Below, in pieces: positions 16,715-27,244 of a stretch of DNA of 64,000 nucleotides (its first letter is position 1; each line of letters starts with the position of its first letter). Below the pieces are notes generated by a model. It ran no database searches and had not been told where the DNA came from. It saw only the letters and a list, made by a program, of their open reading frames with translations. The DNA is from Lumbricus terrestris (taxonomy: Eukaryota > Annelida > Clitellata > Crassiclitellata > Lumbricidae), in the NCBI GenBank assembly GCA_949752735.1, contig OX457036.1:17896933-17960932 (forward strand), written 5' to 3'. The position numbers and the translations under genes are program-made.

Positions 16715-17245
16715 ATGTATTGCGTAAAGTGTAAAAAAAAGACTGAAACGAGAGATGTGCAGAACACTATAGCTAATAACGGGAGATCGATGCTTAGAGG
16801 CGTTTGCGTTGTATGTGGGAAAACAAAAACTCAATTCGTAAAGGCGACTACCGTTGTGCAAGGTGGAGATCTAGTTGGTTCGTTGAACGCAGCTACTAGT
16901 AACATTAAGCTACCTTGGGCTAAGTTTCCCGGTGAGATGCATTTACCAGGACATCATTTTACAGGCCCAGGTACACGGCTAGACAAGAGACTGAACCCAG
17001 ACGGGACTCCTAAAGATTGGAGCAAGCCCATTAATCGTGTAGATAACGCGGCGTATATCCACGATTTGGTCTACGATCAACACACCGATACAGCTTCTAG
17101 AAATATTGCGGATTTAGCTATGATTAATAATTTGAATAATATTTCTAATCCTAGCTTGCGAGAACGAGTGGAGAGGGCTATAGTTAAGCCTATATTATCT
17201 ACTAAAGCGAGCCTGGGGTTGGGTTTAAAAAAAGCTCTGAAGTGA
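16715..17245 (+). CDS. Zinc-ribbon protein with parvovirus-type phospholipase A2 domain (176 aa)
   Basis: An N-terminal zinc ribbon (C3, C6, C31, C34) precedes a PLA2 domain of the kind found in parvovirus VP1 and some Polintons. The calcium-loop signature is GPG (84-86) in HFTGPGT, followed by the catalytic HD pair H116-D117 in YIHDLVY. The preceding MHLPGHH also fits. The likely role is membrane breach during entry. The end overlaps the start of the integrase frame by four bases. The frame is intact. Confidence 0.85.
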   Translation: MYCVKCKKKTETRDVQNTIANNGRSMLRGVCVVCGKTKTQFVKATTVVQGGDLVGSLNAATSNIKLPWAKFPGEMHLPGHHFTGPGTRLDKRLNPDGTPKDWSKPINRVDNAAYIHDLVYDQHTDTASRNIADLAMINNLNNISNPSLRERVERAIVKPILSTKASLGLGLKKALK

Positions 17246-18156
17246 AATGGACTGATCAATTAGCCGATGAATTGCACAGACCGGTAGTTAGACATTTTAG
17301 GAAGAGGAAGGTTTACGCCGGGGGTATATATGAGATATGGGCTGCCGATTTGGTGGATATGCAGGCCTTTGCTAAAGATAACGATGGGGCGAAATACCTG
17401 TTAACCGTTATAGATGTGTTTTCTAAATACGGGTGGATAGTGCCATTGAGTGATAAGAGTGGGAAATCTACAGCTAGTGGTTTTGTGAAGATACTCGAGG
17501 GTGGACGAAAACCGGGGAAATTGTGGGTTGACAAAGGGAAAGAATTTTATAATAGAGACGTAAAGAATTTGGTTGAGTTGTACTCTACTGAGAATGAAGA
17601 AAAATCTTGCGTCGTTGAGAGATGGAACCGAACGATGAAAGAAAAGATGTATAAATATTTATCAGCTAACTCAACGAGAAGATATATCAACGTTTTGGAT
17701 GAAATGGTGGGTAATTATAACAATACCAGGCACGGTTCGATTAAAATGACTCCCGCCAAGGCTAGTATGAAAGTGAATGAAAAAACTGTATTTATGAATT
17801 TATACGGTAAAGAGATTTCGGAACCTATTATACCAAAGTTTTCAATTGGTGATAAGGTCAGAATAACAAAGAAGAAGAATATTTTTGAGAAGGGATACAC
17901 ACCTAGATGGACGGAAGAAGTTTTTACAGTATCCCAGATTCAATACACGGTTCCGCCAACTTATAAGATTACTGATTGTAATGGAGAGGAGATACAGGGG
18001 AGTTTTTATGAACAGGAACTGCAGAAAACTAGCCAGGAAATATATAGGATTGAAAAAGTGATCAGGAAGCGTGGAAAGAAATCGCTTGTGAAGTGGTTAG
18101 GATATCCAGAGTCTTTTAATTCGTGGGTAAATAGTGAAGACTTAGTGGTTATGTGA
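17242..18156 (+). CDS. INT: Retroviral-type integrase with chromodomain (304 aa), ATG apparently lost
   Basis: Inserts the element DNA and generates the 6-bp duplication. The rve core has D36 (AADLVDM), D97 (LWVDKGKEF) and E126 (VVERWNR). The D-to-E spacing of 29 is shorter than the retroviral D,D35E, as I recall for this Polinton branch. A C-terminal chromodomain spans about 252-302 (YRIEKVIRKRG, VKWLGYPESFNSW). The frame's natural first codon is GTG at 17242. The nearest ATG (17247) is out of frame and stops at once, and the next in-frame ATG falls inside the catalytic core after D36. A one-base ATG-to-GTG change is the simple reading. Confidence 0.9.
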   Translation: MKWTDQLADELHRPVVRHFRKRKVYAGGIYEIWAADLVDMQAFAKDNDGAKYLLTVIDVFSKYGWIVPLSDKSGKSTASGFVKILEGGRKPGKLWVDKGKEFYNRDVKNLVELYSTENEEKSCVVERWNRTMKEKMYKYLSANSTRRYINVLDEMVGNYNNTRHGSIKMTPAKASMKVNEKTVFMNLYGKEISEPIIPKFSIGDKVRITKKKNIFEKGYTPRWTEEVFTVSQIQYTVPPTYKITDCNGEEIQGSFYEQELQKTSQEIYRIEKVIRKRGKKSLVKWLGYPESFNSWVNSEDLVVM

Positions 18157-18182
18157 TGATGGGTATTTCCCAGCCGACGTAA

Positions 18183-18546
18183 CCACCCTATGACTCATCA
18201 TCGAAACTACTGTGAATTCCTGGCGCGATGAGTCATAGGCGTGGGCTGGGTGGTTTGGGTTGGTTGGCAAAAGTTGAACCATGTTTTGGGTTGAAAGCAC
18301 GACGGATCGCAAGAAAATATTTTTTTTGGTTATTTTATAAAATAGGAAAAAAAATAAATTTGTGTGTTGGAAAAAGTTGAACCATGGTTATGGGTCGACA
18401 CATTTTTTGAACCATGGTTATGGGTCAACACATTTTTTGAACCATGGTTATGGGTCGACACATTTTTGAACCATGGTTATGGGTCGACACATTTTTTGAA
18501 CCATGGTTATGGGTCGATGTTCCAGGAGCCTAACTTTACTACTACT
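18183..18546 (-). repeat. Right terminal inverted repeat of the Polinton (364 bp)
   Basis: Reverse complement of 1064-1368, with five rather than three copies of the roughly 30-bp CCATGGTTATGGGTCGACAC-type subrepeat (18375-18517). One copy is a base shorter in its T run. It ends CTTTACTACTACT next to the target duplication. Confidence 0.95.
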
Positions 18547-18552
18547 CCTTCT
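18547..18552. repeat. Right 6-bp target-site duplication (CCTTCT)
   Basis: Exact copy of 1058-1063. Confidence 0.95.
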
Positions 18553-18730
18553 CTTTGAAATGAACTTTCTCCTTGCGTTCGCTCTATACACTTTCTGTGG
18601 CAGTCTTTCTTCTTCATTCTCTCATCTTAAAACCTGCCTCTTCGAGCGTGGTTTTGCGCACTAGAAGCGCCTCTGAACGGTTCACACTACTAGAGGCTCA
18701 TCTTTGTAGATGATTAGATACAATACAAAA
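18553..18730 (+). mobile_element. LINE relic, right half
   Basis: Continues the LINE 3' end interrupted at 1057. It includes a segment resembling the AAACCTGCCTCTTCGAGCG part and an AGAAGCGCCTCTGAACGG block equivalent to the GGGAGCGCCTCTGA signature of other copies, then a short GATACAATACAA-type tail. Confidence 0.7.
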
Positions 18731-19641
18731 CAATGTACAAGTATGAATTTAATAAGTTGCTCGTGTGAAGTTTGAACTGGTTAAGCGTCAGGAATATATA
18801 CATAGGCTACATAATAAATTTGCATAAATGCCTAAAATTACCCAGCCTGGTCCCTATAATATGGCCGGACCCCGGTGTATTTGTCCCTTGTCCCCGCGTG
18901 TGGGTGCAAGAACAGAGATGGCTATGTGTGCACGACGTCAATTATTCCGGGTTTAATTTTTCGGGCAAAAGTAAAATTTTTGCCCCCCCCACTGCTGAAA
19001 TGTCCCCTACGCCTATGCCAGTGGGGGTCAATCCAGCCATGACCCCCATTTAAAAAGTGCATGGGACGTGGCCCCCCATTTGGCTTCAACAAACCATTGA
19101 GCCAGCCAGAAAAGCAGGATACCAGAGAGGCCATTACTCCGATCAGAATGACTGATGACTAAAAAAAGGTCATCAGGTTTTTCGGCGACCAAGACGACAA
19201 TCAATTTTTTCCTGGTCCAAGACCCTAAATTTTGGCCCCCTTCCCCCATTGAAAATGTCTGTATCGGTCCTTGGATGTGGGATAGTTTTGTCATATACCC
19301 GCTGTGAGAATAGCTGAAGCCCTGCCGGAAACAATGACCCACCCCTCTGGTCCCTTCTCCGTTCCCTAGGCTAGCGTGTTCGATACAAAAGAAGTTTGTC
19401 CAGGACATAATGATCAACTTCCTCCTCGTAACTAACACTTGCTAATTGCTGATTAGCAAGGAAACGAGAGATGAAGTGTACGAGATAAACACATTAGGCA
19501 GCTATAAAAAAACAAAGCCACCATGCTACACACACGAGAATGAAAGATTACTACCAAATTTGCTCGTTTAGACAATTATACTCTAGCAGTTTCAGTCGCT
19601 CCTTCGAGGTGTCTTGTTACATGTGTAAGGACACCGCCATA
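18731..19641. other. Non-coding repeat-derived stretch
   Basis: No gene seen. Positions 19019-19273 match the hAT-like element at 48527-48847 (shared CCCATTTAAAAAGTGCATGGGA, GACTGATGACTAAAAAAAG and GGCGACCAAGACGA segments). The ends here are mutated (CAGTGGGGGTCAATCC and GGTCCTTG) and no target duplication is evident. Confidence 0.6.
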
Positions 19642-19814
19642 TATATTAGAGTGGTCCAAAAAGACAAAATGTCGAAAATTAATTTGGGTCACATGTGTTC
19701 TTGTTCCATTCACTTCAGATAGTATTTGAACCAATTTTGGTGTCATTTGAAGAATATCTAGGGGTGACTCAATTTTGAACGATAATTTTGTTTCTTCGAA
19801 AATTTCGTCATAAT

Positions 19815-20640
19815 TAGGGCTGCCAACTTTGATTTTGCCATTCCGGGACGACTTCAAGGCCTTTAAGGCTTCTGCCACTCGATGTGCCATTACCAATTTA
19901 CACAATACACAGAAGCGCATAATTTGACAAAAGTTGTCATCCCAGTATAGAATCTACACATAAGCCTACAATCTACAAAAGTCCTTAATAATTTCAGACA
20001 AATCATCAAGACTTTAAAAGACATAATTTTATAGCCTAAATATAAGACTAGAATCAACCTCAAGAAGAAACATTTCAAACTCCAGTCACCTAAGCACATC
20101 AGAGTAAGAGTTATGAGCCCAAATTGAGGGAAGTTGGTAGGTAGGTCCTATCGTAGGTTCATAGATCTGCGACCGGAGAGCAGGATTTATATTAAACTTA
20201 GATGGCCACAAAGTCGCAGAAATCAGCACATGTCATGCTAACAGTTGTGCTTTAATAAGGTCGGTGAACTCTCGGTGCTCAGGTAATTGCGATTATTAGA
20301 CAACAGATAGTTCATAATGCTGAACGATCTCTCGCAAAAAGCATTAAAACTGGACGCAATATGCTAAACTGAACACCGAGTGCCAGTGATTTGTAAAGTT
20401 TTGAAGACTTTAACTCCCGATGTTCAGCCAACAATGTAATGTGTAGGTCTGATAGAGAGCAGGACGTAAAAATCATCATACAAATGGCTGAGTTTAGTAA
20501 GCAAAAATTAATAGGAACAATAATTGTGCTAAGTAGACCTGAACCAAATTCCGGGACATTTTGAGATCAATCCGGGACACGGGACGCACAGGGTCGATTC
20601 CGGGACTGTCCCGGCGAATCCGGGACGGTTGGCAGCCCTA
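19815..20640. mobile_element. hAT-type non-autonomous element (826 bp) with TAGGGCTGCCAAC ends
   Basis: Terminal inverted repeats TAGGGCTGCCAAC / GTTGGCAGCCCTA are flanked by perfect 8-bp duplications GTCATAAT (19807-19814 and 20641-20648). Near both ends are CCGGGAC-type subrepeats. No intact transposase is seen. A short minus-strand frame near 19890-19920 (MRFCVLCKL) is not recognisable. Confidence 0.88.
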
Positions 20641-20648
20641 GTCATAAT

Positions 20649-21580
20649 GTAGGCTAGCATCTTGCATTTATGACCCAAAGGGGTTTTGAAACAAGACCAA
20701 AAGCAAATAACTATTTTGTGTGTTACTGTTTAGTAAGTTCCTAGGTAATAAGATCGCCATTAAAACAAGTCTTGATTGATATTTTTTTTCTAGAGAGACT
20801 TTTATTGCCCCGGAATGGCTTGACAAAGGTATTGTCTTCGATTCTCGACTCTTGTCACAGAAGAGTTAAATATCTGGATGAAAGGCTTTGAAAGCAATAC
20901 CCTTTTCTGCGCTGTGGGCCTAATTTACTACTTTAATCTGCCTGGCTTTATCTTTCAAGTTGATATAAATTGAATGCAACTGTCAAAGTGTGGTGGCGTC
21001 GAGAAGAAAGCAAGCCTCATCTGCCAGCCACTTGCTGGCAATGATCATATGTCAATGAGTCAAGATCTTCGGCTTGTCCCAGTGTCACATAATTATGATT
21101 CCAGTGGATTTCCAAAGTTCAACATTTTGCATTCAATTCTGTTTGATGCTATATTCTTTTTAGAACATTTGAGCTTCGTAACCAAGGTGGTCTTTGCATT
21201 AAATCACATCAACGTGGGTTCAAAGATACCAGGTGTCTCTTGAAAGCGGTTGTGGCAGCATTCTGCACAACAACGTTTCAAATGTTAAGTGCTGACTAGT
21301 TGAACAGTGTCAAATAATTGTTTGGAGCTCTCTCTTGTCCAAGCAAGCTTCATGACCATATTCCATAGAAAAAAGAGGCAAAAGGCTGACATTAGATCTG
21401 TTAAAACTTCTTCATCCCAAATGCGGAGAGTTATTTGATTTTTGAGGATTTTGCTAGAAGTTGGTGAGCGGTGTTACATGGTGTACTGCCCCAGAAGCTG
21501 GAAACGAAATTGCACTTCTCCTCTCAAACACCTATCAAGAAGGATGGCATGCGATAATTGCAGAAGCAGATTTTCTATTG
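20649..21580. other. Unassigned stretch inside E1
   Basis: No recognisable domain. The open frame at 20974-21243 has no family signature that I can identify. The stretch may be decayed transposon interior. Confidence 0.4.
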
Positions 21581-23335
21581 ATGCTCACAAAGAAATTGGA
21601 CGATCATTGTGTCTCTACCGCCAATTCAACACCGCCTTCCTACACTTCTACCGAGTCGACTTTCAACGATTTTCGGCCGATCCTTGAATCAGAACTGCGT
21701 CATCTTCTTTCTACTTCTAATTTAAAATCATGCGAATTAGACCCTCTACCCCCCTTTGTTATTGTAGATATACTAGATGACATTGTACCCTTCCTGTTGT
21801 ACTTATTTAATAGGTCTCTTTTAGAAGGTCACCTCCCAGCATCTGAGAAACGTGCTCTTGTATTTCCCTCTCTCAAGAAGCCCAACCTTGATCCTAGCTT
21901 GTGCCAAAATTATCGACCTATTGCAAATCTTTCCTTTCTCTCTAAGACTTTAGAGCGACTTGTTTCTTTGCAACTTCTCCCTTATCTTGAGCAATCGGGC
22001 CTTCTACCTCCCAGACAATCTGGCTTTAGAGCTCACCACTCGACTGAAACTGCTCTTCTTTCTCTTCTTTCTGACATCTATTCTGCTATGGATAAATTAC
22101 AGGTTTCTCTTCTGGCTCTCTTTGATGCATCTTCAGCATTTGATATGGTAGACCATGATATTCTACTACATCGTCTTGAAACTTCTTTTGGTCTTAGTGG
22201 CCTTCCTCTTCTTTGGTTTCGTTCATATCTTACTGACCGTACCCAAATGGTTATACTAGATGATTCTCGCACCTCATGGGTTCCTGTTAAATTTGGAGTT
22301 CCTCAAGGATCCGTACTAGGTCCACTTCTTTATATCTTGTTTACTGCTGATATTCCTCTTCTCTTTGCTAAACACTCAGCCTCTGGTCACCTTTATGCTG
22401 ATGATGTCCAAACTTTTGTTCATGGCTCCTCTTCCCAACAACTTGCTCTCTGTCAGTCTATTGAATCTCTTTCTGATGATCTCAATTGTTGGATGTCCTC
22501 AAATCGTCTTTCGCTCAACTCTTCCAAGACTCAGTTGATCTGGTTGGGCACCCGTCAACAGCTTAACAAGCTTGATTACGTTTTACTTGCCAAGCACTTT
22601 CCTCAATTTACTTTTGTGACAAATGTCCGTGACCTGGGTGTTACTATCGACAATACTCTTTCCTTCTCTACACATAATTATTGCTAATATTTCTCGGTCC
22701 AGTTTCTATCATCTGCGACGTTTACGTGCCATTAGGCGATCTGTCTCTTCATCGATTTTTTCTTCTATGGTCCATGCCTTCATCTGTTCCCGCATTGACT
22801 ATTGTAACTCGTTACTCATTGGCCTACCTAAACTCCGCCTGGCTCCTCTTCAATCGGTACTTAATGCATCTGCACGTTTGATTGCCCGCCTTCCTCGTTT
22901 CTCTCACATTTCGACTTTCATGACTGAGCACCTTCACTGGCTTCCTTTGACTGCCCGGATTCAATATAAAATTCTTTTTCTTACCTATAAGATGTTTTTG
23001 GGTCAAGCGCCTCGCTACCTTTGTGATCTTATTAGGAAACCTTTCTCTGCTACCGGTGGACGTCCTCTCCGCTCTTTAGACCGTCATGATCTTCTTGTAC
23101 CACGATCTCGGACTGCCACAGCCCAACATCGCGCCTTTGCCTCTGTCTGCCCTTTTCTGTGGAATGGCGTTCCTCCTGTTATTCGTTCCCAGATTTTATC
23201 TGGAGGCTTTACTTTTTCTGCCCGTTGTCTTAAGACTTTTGTTTTTTCAGGAGTTCTTCGCACTGGGAGCGCCTCTGATTAGGTTGTACTGTGAGAGGCG
23301 CTTTATAAATCCCAAAATAGAATAGAATAGAATAG
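21581..23335 (+). pseudogene. 5'-truncated CR1/jockey-like LINE with frameshifted reverse transcriptase
   Basis: The frame at 21461-22687 contains reverse transcriptase motifs: NYRPI, the catalytic FDASSAF (motif A), GVPQGSVLGP and YADDVQTF. The N-terminal 40 codons are foreign sequence before the truncation point near 21581. A frameshift near 22670-22690 moves the rest into the frame 22623-23282, which holds IDYCNSLLIGLP, HLHWLPL and FLWNGVP, the usual C-terminal region. The 3' end has GGGAGCGCCTCTGA, GCGCTTTATAAAT and an AATAG tandem tail. Endonuclease and ORF1 are absent. The element is dead on arrival or decayed. Confidence 0.9.
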
Positions 23336-23952
23336 AAGCTCGTCGTAATCTTCACGTTGGTGTTGGTTTTTCACATAAATCGTTTGAACGAGCCTACAAA
23401 AGCCCTGCATATGGACCCCTAGTTGTTCCGAGGGTTGTGGGAGTAAAGATAACCACTGGATTTCATAGATGCGAGCACAGCAGTGGCTCCTCATTGAGTG
23501 TCTGTTAGATAAGTGTACAACTGTACATGTGCAAGTCTTTTGAGACCGTTTTATCAAATACAGTCTGCTTCCGATTCCGATCATCCGACATTTGAAGACA
23601 AGCATTAACTTGCTGTTTTCAATTGTCTAATAAACTTGGAAACTACAAGAAACTTTTATCTTCAGCTCCAGAGACACATTCAGAATGGTCTGGACAAATT
23701 CTAGTTAACGTTTGCCATCGCAGTGCAAAGGAGAGGTACCTCGGCTGAATAAAAATCCTGTTCAGCTGCAGCCTTAGCCTGTGTGTGGCAATTCTAATGT
23801 CAGAAAAAATGTTCATGTTTGAGTCACCTCTAAATATAATTGAATCCTTCTAATTTTTGGCATGTAAGCTCCTTTGGTGTATAGGAACAAGGATAACTGT
23901 GACCCAATTTGATATTTGAAATTTCATGTTTTTGCATGGTAAGATGGACCAC

Positions 23953-23956
<4 letters not shown>
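23336..23956. other. Unassigned stretch, right arm of E1
   Basis: No gene seen. The last 140 bases mirror the left end of E1. Confidence 0.4.

Positions 23957-24001
<45 letters not shown>
23957..24001. repeat. (TA)n microsatellite
   Basis: Uninterrupted TA run abutting the GGACCACTCTAATATA end of E1. Confidence 0.95.
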
Positions 24002-24004
<3 letters not shown>

Positions 24005-24328
24005 AAGATGATTACATTGATTAGTGTCGCCCTCCTCCAGGCTTGGGACTGGCACTGGCAGAGAACAACCTGTGGCGGAGTTCCCTTCGAGGTGTTGGCA
24101 ATTCTGAGCTTTAAACGAATTGCAATATCAATTTTCAGTCATAGGCTATAATTTTATATATATATATAGTGTATTTTGTTGTACAGTATAATATCAAGCA
24201 TCAAGGTGCCTATTATAGGCAATAGATGTGTTCTACCTGTTGGTTGGAGAAGAGGAAGCGTGGTAAACTTATTTCCATCTGACTGCGACCGACCACTGAA
24301 GACTGAAACAGGGAAAGACACTTGACTA

Positions 24329-24418
24329 TAGCAAGGACTATAGAACTATAGCAAGAACTATAGAACTATAAAGCAAGAACTATAGAACTATAAAGCAAGA
24401 ACTATAGAACTATAAAGC
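24329..24418. repeat. Short tandem repeat, unit about 24 bp
   Basis: About four copies of AGCAAGAACTATAGAACTAT(AA). Confidence 0.85.
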
Positions 24419-24459
24419 GGTGGCCGACACTTCTCGCTGCCAGCGGTGGGTGGTAGATG

Positions 24460-24460
<1 letters not shown>

Positions 24461-24502
<42 letters not shown>
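24461..24502. repeat. (CAG)14 trinucleotide repeat
   Basis: Fourteen uninterrupted GCA units. No long open frame supports a coding role. Confidence 0.95.
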
Positions 24503-24503
<1 letters not shown>

Positions 24504-24550
24504 GACATTAAAGAGATAGTAAAATGTAGGCTATCTTCTGAGGGAGATTG

Positions 24551-24715
24551 CAACCATTAGGTCAGTATAAGAATTGTAGAAAAACAACTGGGGGTGTGGG
24601 GTCAGACGTTGATTTATGTGGACTTGGGGTGAGCAATGAGGACTTTACTATGGCGTACCAAGAAAGACTAGAGCAGTTTACCCCCTGCCACCAATTCCCC
24701 GACAATTCTCACCCT
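24551..24715. mobile_element. Copy of a small hAT-like MITE (CAGGGTGAGAATTGT ends)
   Basis: Ends CAGTATAAGAATTGT and ACAATTCTCACCCTG are inverted. The interior resembles the copy at 46017-46137 (GGGTCAGxCxTTGATTTAT, GAGGACTTTACT, CAACC/CCACC). No clear 8-bp duplication here. Confidence 0.6.
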
Positions 24716-25470
24716 GCGGTAGATGTCATATTATAATTAGAGAATGAAGCGCAGACTTTTGTGGGTCATAACTTCTAACACAGAATAGACAAAACGTAGC
24801 GTGCTCATCATAGTCCATTGCTAGCATTTTTAGCAGCACATCTCAAAGATACATATATATATATATATAATTATATATATATAATATACATATATATATA
24901 TATATACTAAGATACGATGATAATAGATAGATAGAATGCATTAAAATAACACTAATATTATATCCAAATCATAATCCTAGTTTTCATCAAGGATCGCCAA
25001 GATGGTCGAAACCAATCGGTCTGACACAGGTCGTTGGTCTGACACGGGTGTGTTGGGGTTGGGGAGGGACTGGGGCTGGAGGGATTGGAGGGAAACAATG
25101 GTGGAGAGGGACTTCCAGTCTAACTCAAATATTCTATATTATCTATTATGGGCGTCGTTTCTCACTGGCAAAATATCTTTGTCATTCTACTTTAAAATTA
25201 CTCCACGGGTATAATATGACTGTACACAGCAGAGTCGAAGAAACAAGAATCCAAATAGTAAAACAGTAGAAGTAGGTCACATGGGAATGATGGGATAGGG
25301 TTAGAGACTCAGAGTTACGCAAGAAGACTATGGTTAATAATTATGTCCAAAATCTATCAACACCATAGAAAAATGTTTCCGTTCAATCGGGTACAGAAAG
25401 ATGAGATATCTTTTGAGATATCTTTCACTGAAAGGGTATACGAGTAAAGACAAGCAGCTCAGCTTCAGCT
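24716..25470. other. Non-coding, with TA microsatellite at 24850-24908
   Basis: No gene seen. Short open frames lack family signatures. Confidence 0.5.
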
Positions 25471-25479
25471 GAACATAGA

Positions 25480-26270
25480 GAAGAATTAGGATACTTATAC
25501 GAAGCGGATGAAAAGAAGTATAGGAGGAGGGTAGGAGGAGGAGAAAGAGAAGACGGAATTTGATGAGAAGGAGGAAAATAGGAGAAGGGTATGAGAGGGA
25601 GTAGGGGACGGAGAAACATGATAATGAGAAGGATAAGGAGAAGAGGTTCAAGAGGAGGAATATGGAGGAGTACAAAGAGAAGAAGGAGGCCGAAGAGAAT
25701 GAGAAGTGGGATGTAAGAAGAAGAAAGATACTGAGGAGAAGGAGGAGAAAGAAAATGGAGAGGAATAACGCGATACCGTTACGGAGAAAGTTTTTAGTGC
25801 GCTGGGCGTGTATAACGGATAACGTATAATATAATTATGAATCAGTCTTTCCTATATATAGAAGCGTTTGCCGTAAATGCAGTATATTGGGATTAGGGAC
25901 CGAGAGTCAGTCCATCAATCGTCCAATGTCATCGGTTCTATGCTGTCTGTCGTATGGACTATGGAAGGTGACATCAAATGCAGAAGGAAGAAAAGGATAA
26001 TGATGGGGGAGGAATACGAGTAAGAAGAATAAGACGAAGAGGAGGAGGAGGAGGACAAAGAGGAGGAGCAGGAGGAGAAGAAGGAGCAGAAATAGGAAAA
26101 CCAGAGGGATGAGTACGACGAGAATTAGGAGGAGGAAGAGGAGGAAGAGAAGGAAGAGGAGGAGAAGGAAGAGGAGGAGGCGGAGTAGAAATAGCAAAAC
26201 AAGGAGAATGAGTACGAAGAGAGGGAGGAGGAAGAAGAAGAGGAGAAGGAGGAGGAGTTGGAGAAATTAC
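25480..26270 (+). repeat. Purine-rich (GGA/GAA)n tract
   Basis: About 800 bases are nearly all purine on the plus strand, densest at 26030-26260 with GAGGAG and GGAGAA units. Poly-Arg/Glu frames here come from the repeat. The tract ends beside the Ig-like exon. Confidence 0.85.
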
Positions 26271-26276
26271 GGACGT

Positions 26277-26636
26277 TCACTCACATTTGTAGGTCTTTAT
26301 CTCAAACTCCCACTGGTCCTGCCCCGCGCAGTTGACGGCCTTGACCTTCAGTCGACCTTCATGGTCTTCCGTTACCCTCGCAAAGACCAGGGTGTGCTTC
26401 CGGCAATCGGTATCCATGGCAACGCGAAACTCTGAAGAATCGACGATCTGTCTCGAGCCGAGATACCACGTGACCTGCGGAAACGGAAGTCCCGTGACGT
26501 AGATGGAGATGGACGCTGATTGGTCGCAGCGGAAGAGAAAGGACGAAGCGACCTTTGACCTATCGATCGACGGTGGTGTAATGGCGGACGACGACGCTTC
26601 ACCCCGGTGCTGGTGATCCTTGAAGGAAGCTCTCAT
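26277..26636 (-). CDS. Probable terminal exon encoding an I-set immunoglobulin domain
   Basis: The minus-strand frame has an Ig I-set pattern: FRCDQS (strand B cysteine), GLPFPQVTWYL (strand C tryptophan), RQIVDSSEF, HTLVFARVTEDHEGRL and VKAVNCAGQ (strand F, C and NxAG), then a short EFEIKTYKCE tail and a stop. The layout is that of titin/MLCK/hemicentin-type domains. A possible acceptor (CTAG) lies immediately upstream of the ATG at 26636. No neighbouring exon was identified, so the parent gene is unknown. GC and codon texture differ from the surrounding repeats. Confidence 0.6.
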   Translation of the reverse strand: MRASFKDHQHRGEASSSAITPPSIDRSKVASSFLFRCDQSASISIYVTGLPFPQVTWYLGSRQIVDSSEFRVAMDTDCRKHTLVFARVTEDHEGRLKVKAVNCAGQDQWEFEIKTYKCE

Positions 26637-26799
26637 TCTAGCAGTTGATCACCACCAGGATACCACCTGGATCATCGGATGGATGTCACTCGATCGCTCA
26701 TCCGCGGTTCAAAAACCTACACAAGAGAAATCGCAAATATTAGGACGATTGTCATTTTAATATTTTTATCATATTTAAAAAAATACTTGTTAATATCAT

Positions 26800-26995
26800 C
26801 ATCTTCATCACTATCCTCATCCTCACCCCCATCTCGTCGTCATCATTGTTGTCGTCGTCGTCATCATCATCATCGCCATCATTATCATCCCTTCTCCTAT
26901 TCCTCCTCCTCGTCCTCTTCCTCGTCCTCCTCTTTATCATCATCATCGTCATTATCATCACCAGCAGCAGCATCATCATCAGTAGCAGCATTTTT
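26800..26995 (-). repeat. Pyrimidine-rich (ATC/TCC)n tract
   Basis: Degenerate ATC, GTC and TCC triplets on the plus strand. The Ser-rich and Asp/Met-rich frames across it are repeat artefacts. Confidence 0.85.
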
Positions 26996-27244
26996 CGCAA
27001 CTATTTTGAAAACTAGAGAACCTGAGAGATCGTCGGTGCCAAACGACATCTTGAGACTACCAGTACAGTTATGGTGTCTAGACCTATATGGTCATTAAGT
27101 ACACAATCCATCTGCACCATCAAGAAAGAAATTCGTTCGTTCGAGTAGATAAGATATAATGTCATATTTTTAAATAATTTAACGGTGTGCTGCACAATTG
27201 AGCAAAAATAATTTAGCGCCAAATTGAAAATTATTTATGAAAGA

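Larger units (their letters stand above)
1064..18546 (+). mobile_element. Complete Polinton/Maverick (adintovirus-like) element, 17,483 bp
   Basis: A self-synthesising virus-like DNA transposon. It is bounded by long terminal inverted repeats beginning AGTAGTAGTAAAG and a perfect 6-bp target duplication. It carries the hallmark set: protein-primed family B DNA polymerase, adenain-like protease, double jelly-roll major capsid, single jelly-roll minor capsid, FtsK/HerA-like packaging ATPase and a retroviral-type integrase with a chromodomain. Accessory genes include PLA2, SAP, HNH, dUTPase-fold and two fibre-like proteins. Size and gene order (polymerase at the left end, integrase at the right end) are typical of the family. 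Breaks in the polymerase tail, ATPase, SAP gene and integrase start suggest it can no longer propagate alone. Confidence 0.97.
19642..23962. mobile_element. Candidate DNA transposon E1 with TTAGAGTGGTCC ends
   Basis: The left end TATATTAGAGTGGTCC and right end GGACCACTCTAATATA are inverted. Similarity continues inward: GGGTCAC, TCTTGTTCC and TAGGGGTGACTCAA-like blocks appear in mirrored order. The right end runs straight into a TA microsatellite. The interior is filled by a small hAT element (19815-20640) and a truncated LINE (21581-23335), so little original sequence is recognisable. The pairing of ends is an inference. Confidence 0.5.

Noticed and set aside
22078..22272. Minus-strand frame inside the LINE reverse transcriptase
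   Set aside because: Shadow of the reverse transcriptase frame.
24461..24502. CAG repeat as a polyglutamine gene
   Set aside because: No sustained open frame or exon signals around it.
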